This document shows, piece by piece, positions 54,729 through 55,923 of a DNA stretch of 55,923 bases (positions are counted from its first letter, which is position 1; every line of letters starts with the position of its first letter). The stretch covers positions 1 through 55,923 of the forward strand of contig JAKISI010000014.1 of the NCBI GenBank assembly GCA_021648685.1, in the 5' to 3' direction. The notes under the pieces are model-generated. The model ran no database searches. It had not been told where the DNA came from and was given only the letters and a program-made list of their open reading frames with translations. The position numbers and the translations under genes are program-made. This stretch comes from Candidatus Polarisedimenticolaceae bacterium (GTDB taxonomy: Bacteria > Pseudomonadota > Gammaproteobacteria > Chromatiales > Chromatiaceae).

Positions 54729-55325
54729 TTAACTGCTTTTTATATGTGGGATCATGATGCCAGCTGCATGCAACAGCTCTGCCGTTTCAAAGAGCGGCAG
54801 CCCCATTACGCCGGAGTAACTCCCCTCCAGGTGCGAAACAAAGACGGCCCCCAACCCCTGTATAGCATAACCACCCGCCTTATCCTGCGGCTCTCCGCTA
54901 TCCCAGTAGGCCAGCGCCTCCGCCGCTGTGATCTGTCGAAAAGTAACATGACTGACGCTCAAGCGGCTGCATCTCTTGTGCGTATCCACCAGCGCAACAG
55001 CGGTCAGCACTTTATGGCTGCGGCCCGAGAGTTGCCGCATCATTGCCAGCGCATCGTCACGGTCTGCCGGTTTACCCAGGATTTTATGCTCGGTCACAAC
55101 CGCCGTATCTGCCGCCAGCACCGGCAGCATCTCATGATCGCCCAGCATCGCCCGCACCGTTTTGGCCTTCTCCAGCGCCAGCCGAATCACATACTCTGCC
55201 GGCACCTCTTCAGGGGCTGGTGACTCATCCACATCGGCGGCCATGACCTTGGGGTAGATCCCAATCTGCGCCAACAGTTCACAGCGGCGAGGCGACCGAG
55301 ATGCGAGGTAGATCTGGGGATGCAT
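54729..55325 (-). CDS. maf: Maf-family nucleotide pyrophosphatase
   Basis: A 198-residue house-cleaning enzyme that hydrolyses non-canonical or dTTP/UTP-type nucleotides to monophosphates. The signature [16 protein letters not shown] (about 6-21) is followed by [29 protein letters not shown] and [27 protein letters not shown] (split as GYAIQGLG and YSGVMGLPL). It is most like the YhdE subgroup. It is the first visible gene of the maf-rng-yhdP row; mreBCD, which commonly precede maf, are not in this window. Confidence 0.95.
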   Translation of the reverse strand: MHPQIYLASRSPRRCELLAQIGIYPKVMAADVDESPAPEEVPAEYVIRLALEKAKTVRAMLGDHEMLPVLAADTAVVTEHKILGKPADRDDALAMMRQLSGRSHKVLTAVALVDTHKRCSRLSVSHVTFRQITAAEALAYWDSGEPQDKAGGYAIQGLGAVFVSHLEGSYSGVMGLPLFETAELLHAAGIMIPHIKSS

Positions 55326-55444
55326 GGATATTGTCTGCTTTCGAAATTTTCAGGCGTTATTGCGGAAATTTTACCATCGGCAAACACTACACCAGCTACT
55401 GCATGATTGACAGCCATCGCCCTGATTAAAACTTTTTATGGCAT

Positions 55445-55474
55445 AAAAAAACCCCGCATTCGCGGGGTTTTAAA
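55445..55474 (-). terminator. Rho-independent terminator after the 32-codon gene
   Basis: AAAACCCCGC and GCGGGGTTTT form a 10-bp stem with loop ATTC; on the minus strand seven T residues follow. It begins 23 bases after the stop of the small gene at 55497. It is nearly symmetric, so it could stop transcription both ways. Confidence 0.88.
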
Positions 55475-55496
55475 AAATCGGGTTATGAGGGTTTTT

Positions 55497-55595
55497 CTAA
55501 TTGACTGAGAGCATCTGCGTAATCAATACCGCCAGACTCAAAAAAAACAGCCCCATTACTGTGCGTATCACATCCATCTTTCGCGGCTTTAACAT
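55497..55595 (-). CDS. 32-residue single-helix membrane protein, unrecognised
   Basis: An ATG at 55595 is preceded by GGAGGAGG with six bases of spacing, the strongest ribosome site in this part of the window. The product is 32 residues: a basic N-terminus (MLKPRKMDVIRT) and one hydrophobic helix (VMGLFFLSLAVLITQML), ending SVN. A strong terminator follows 23 bases after the stop. Ribosome site, start, hydrophobic helix and terminator together make it a probable real gene. The N-in orientation and single helix resemble small regulatory or accessory membrane peptides. No family was recognised. It lies upstream of maf on the same strand. Confidence 0.7.
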   Translation of the reverse strand: MLKPRKMDVIRTVMGLFFLSLAVLITQMLSVN

Positions 55596-55612
55596 ACAGT
55601 GCCTCCTCCACA

Positions 55613-55923
55613 TCATGCGTACTTCATTCCTGTGATTATGCCAAGGACGTGTCGCCTTCAGCATAAACGCCTGTTACCAACGCCCCAGATTACCTGTCCG
55701 ATATGTTTGTATCTGCCCATGCTGAGCCACACCTTAGATGGACGGTATAGAGTACGCGGCAACAGTGTAAGTTTAAACCAATACCGCGTTACTTGTAATA
55801 TAATTAGTGTCCGGCAGAAAACTCAGTTTTTTAGCAAAATCGTACTACCACGCTTGGTTATTTTAGGCCGCATTATCAATGCCAGCGCTGTTTTTTCCTA
55901 TCACCACGCTCTAGATGAGAATG
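55613..55923. other. Region without recognised gene at the window edge
   Basis: About 310 bases of lower-GC sequence. No open frame of convincing coding character, RNA gene or long repeat was seen on either strand. It probably contains the promoter of the small gene and the end or leader of a feature outside the window. Confidence 0.5.
55635..55661 (-). promoter_or_regulatory. Weak promoter candidate for the 32-codon gene
   Basis: On the minus strand CATAAT (55635-55640) could be a -10 box, with CTGAA-like -35 sequence about 16 bases upstream. It would give a 35-base leader before the small gene. The -35 match is poor. Confidence 0.25.

Noticed and set aside
1-55923. tRNA, rRNA and CRISPR arrays
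   Set aside because: No cloverleaf with a GTTCRA-type T-loop, no rRNA-like block and no regularly spaced direct repeats were seen on either strand.

Overview
The window looks like chromosomal DNA of a Gammaproteobacterium. The evidence is a complete rpoE-rseA-rseB-rseC-degP block, the ribF-ileS-lspA order, a full set of general secretion (gsp) genes, the maf-rng-yhdP-nit-tldD-pmbA order, Ton-system genes arranged as in marine gammaproteobacteria, and moderate-to-high GC with many TTG and GTG starts. c-type cytochromes, a di-heme peroxidase and an arsenite methyltransferase fit a free-living or symbiotic respiratory bacterium, perhaps Chromatiales-like. That last placement is a guess.

Layout. 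(1) 1-2.4 kb is a nested insertion. The tail of an ISKra4-like transposase sits inside a group II intron reverse transcriptase, and the intron in turn interrupts an hsp20 gene. A second, intact hsp20 gene and a strong terminator follow. (2) 2.4-11.5 kb, minus strand, is a tightly overlapping nine-gene operon: TonB-dependent receptor, Cys/His-rich beta-propeller, thioredoxin-like protein, DUF3450, TtpC-type ExbB, ExbB, ExbD, TonB and a TPR protein. Together they look like one dedicated outer-membrane uptake system of unknown, possibly metal-related, substrate. (3) 11.6-14.1 kb, minus strand: nadB and an exported ATP-dependent DNA ligase. (4) 14.3-18.9 kb, plus strand: the sigma-E envelope-stress operon. 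(5) 19.1-21.8 kb, minus strand: a copper chaperone and a CopA ATPase. (6) 21.9-26.3 kb, plus strand: ribF, ileS and lspA; the last two each carry an unusual in-frame insertion. (7) 26.3-36.8 kb: type II secretion genes in two divergent units, gspCDEF (minus) and gspGHIJKLM (plus). (8) 36.8-44.3 kb: an SPL-like radical SAM protein, two small envelope proteins, arsM, a di-heme cytochrome c, a GGDEF-EAL protein and a di-heme peroxidase. (9) 44.3-45.0 kb is a gene-free stretch with two large hairpins and a MITE-like element. (10) 45.0-55.3 kb, minus strand: an RRM protein, pmbA, tldD, nitrilase, yhdP, rng and maf. (11) 55.3-55.9 kb holds a 32-codon membrane-protein gene with a strong ribosome binding site and its own terminator.

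The most distinctive feature of the window is repetitive DNA entering genes in frame: a palindromic repeat forms the C-terminus of ExbB, a 51-bp duplication with a palindrome lies inside ileS, and about 18 extra codons sit inside lspA. The best candidate for an incompletely described system is the Ton operon with its CxCC / GCPHHGP beta-propeller.
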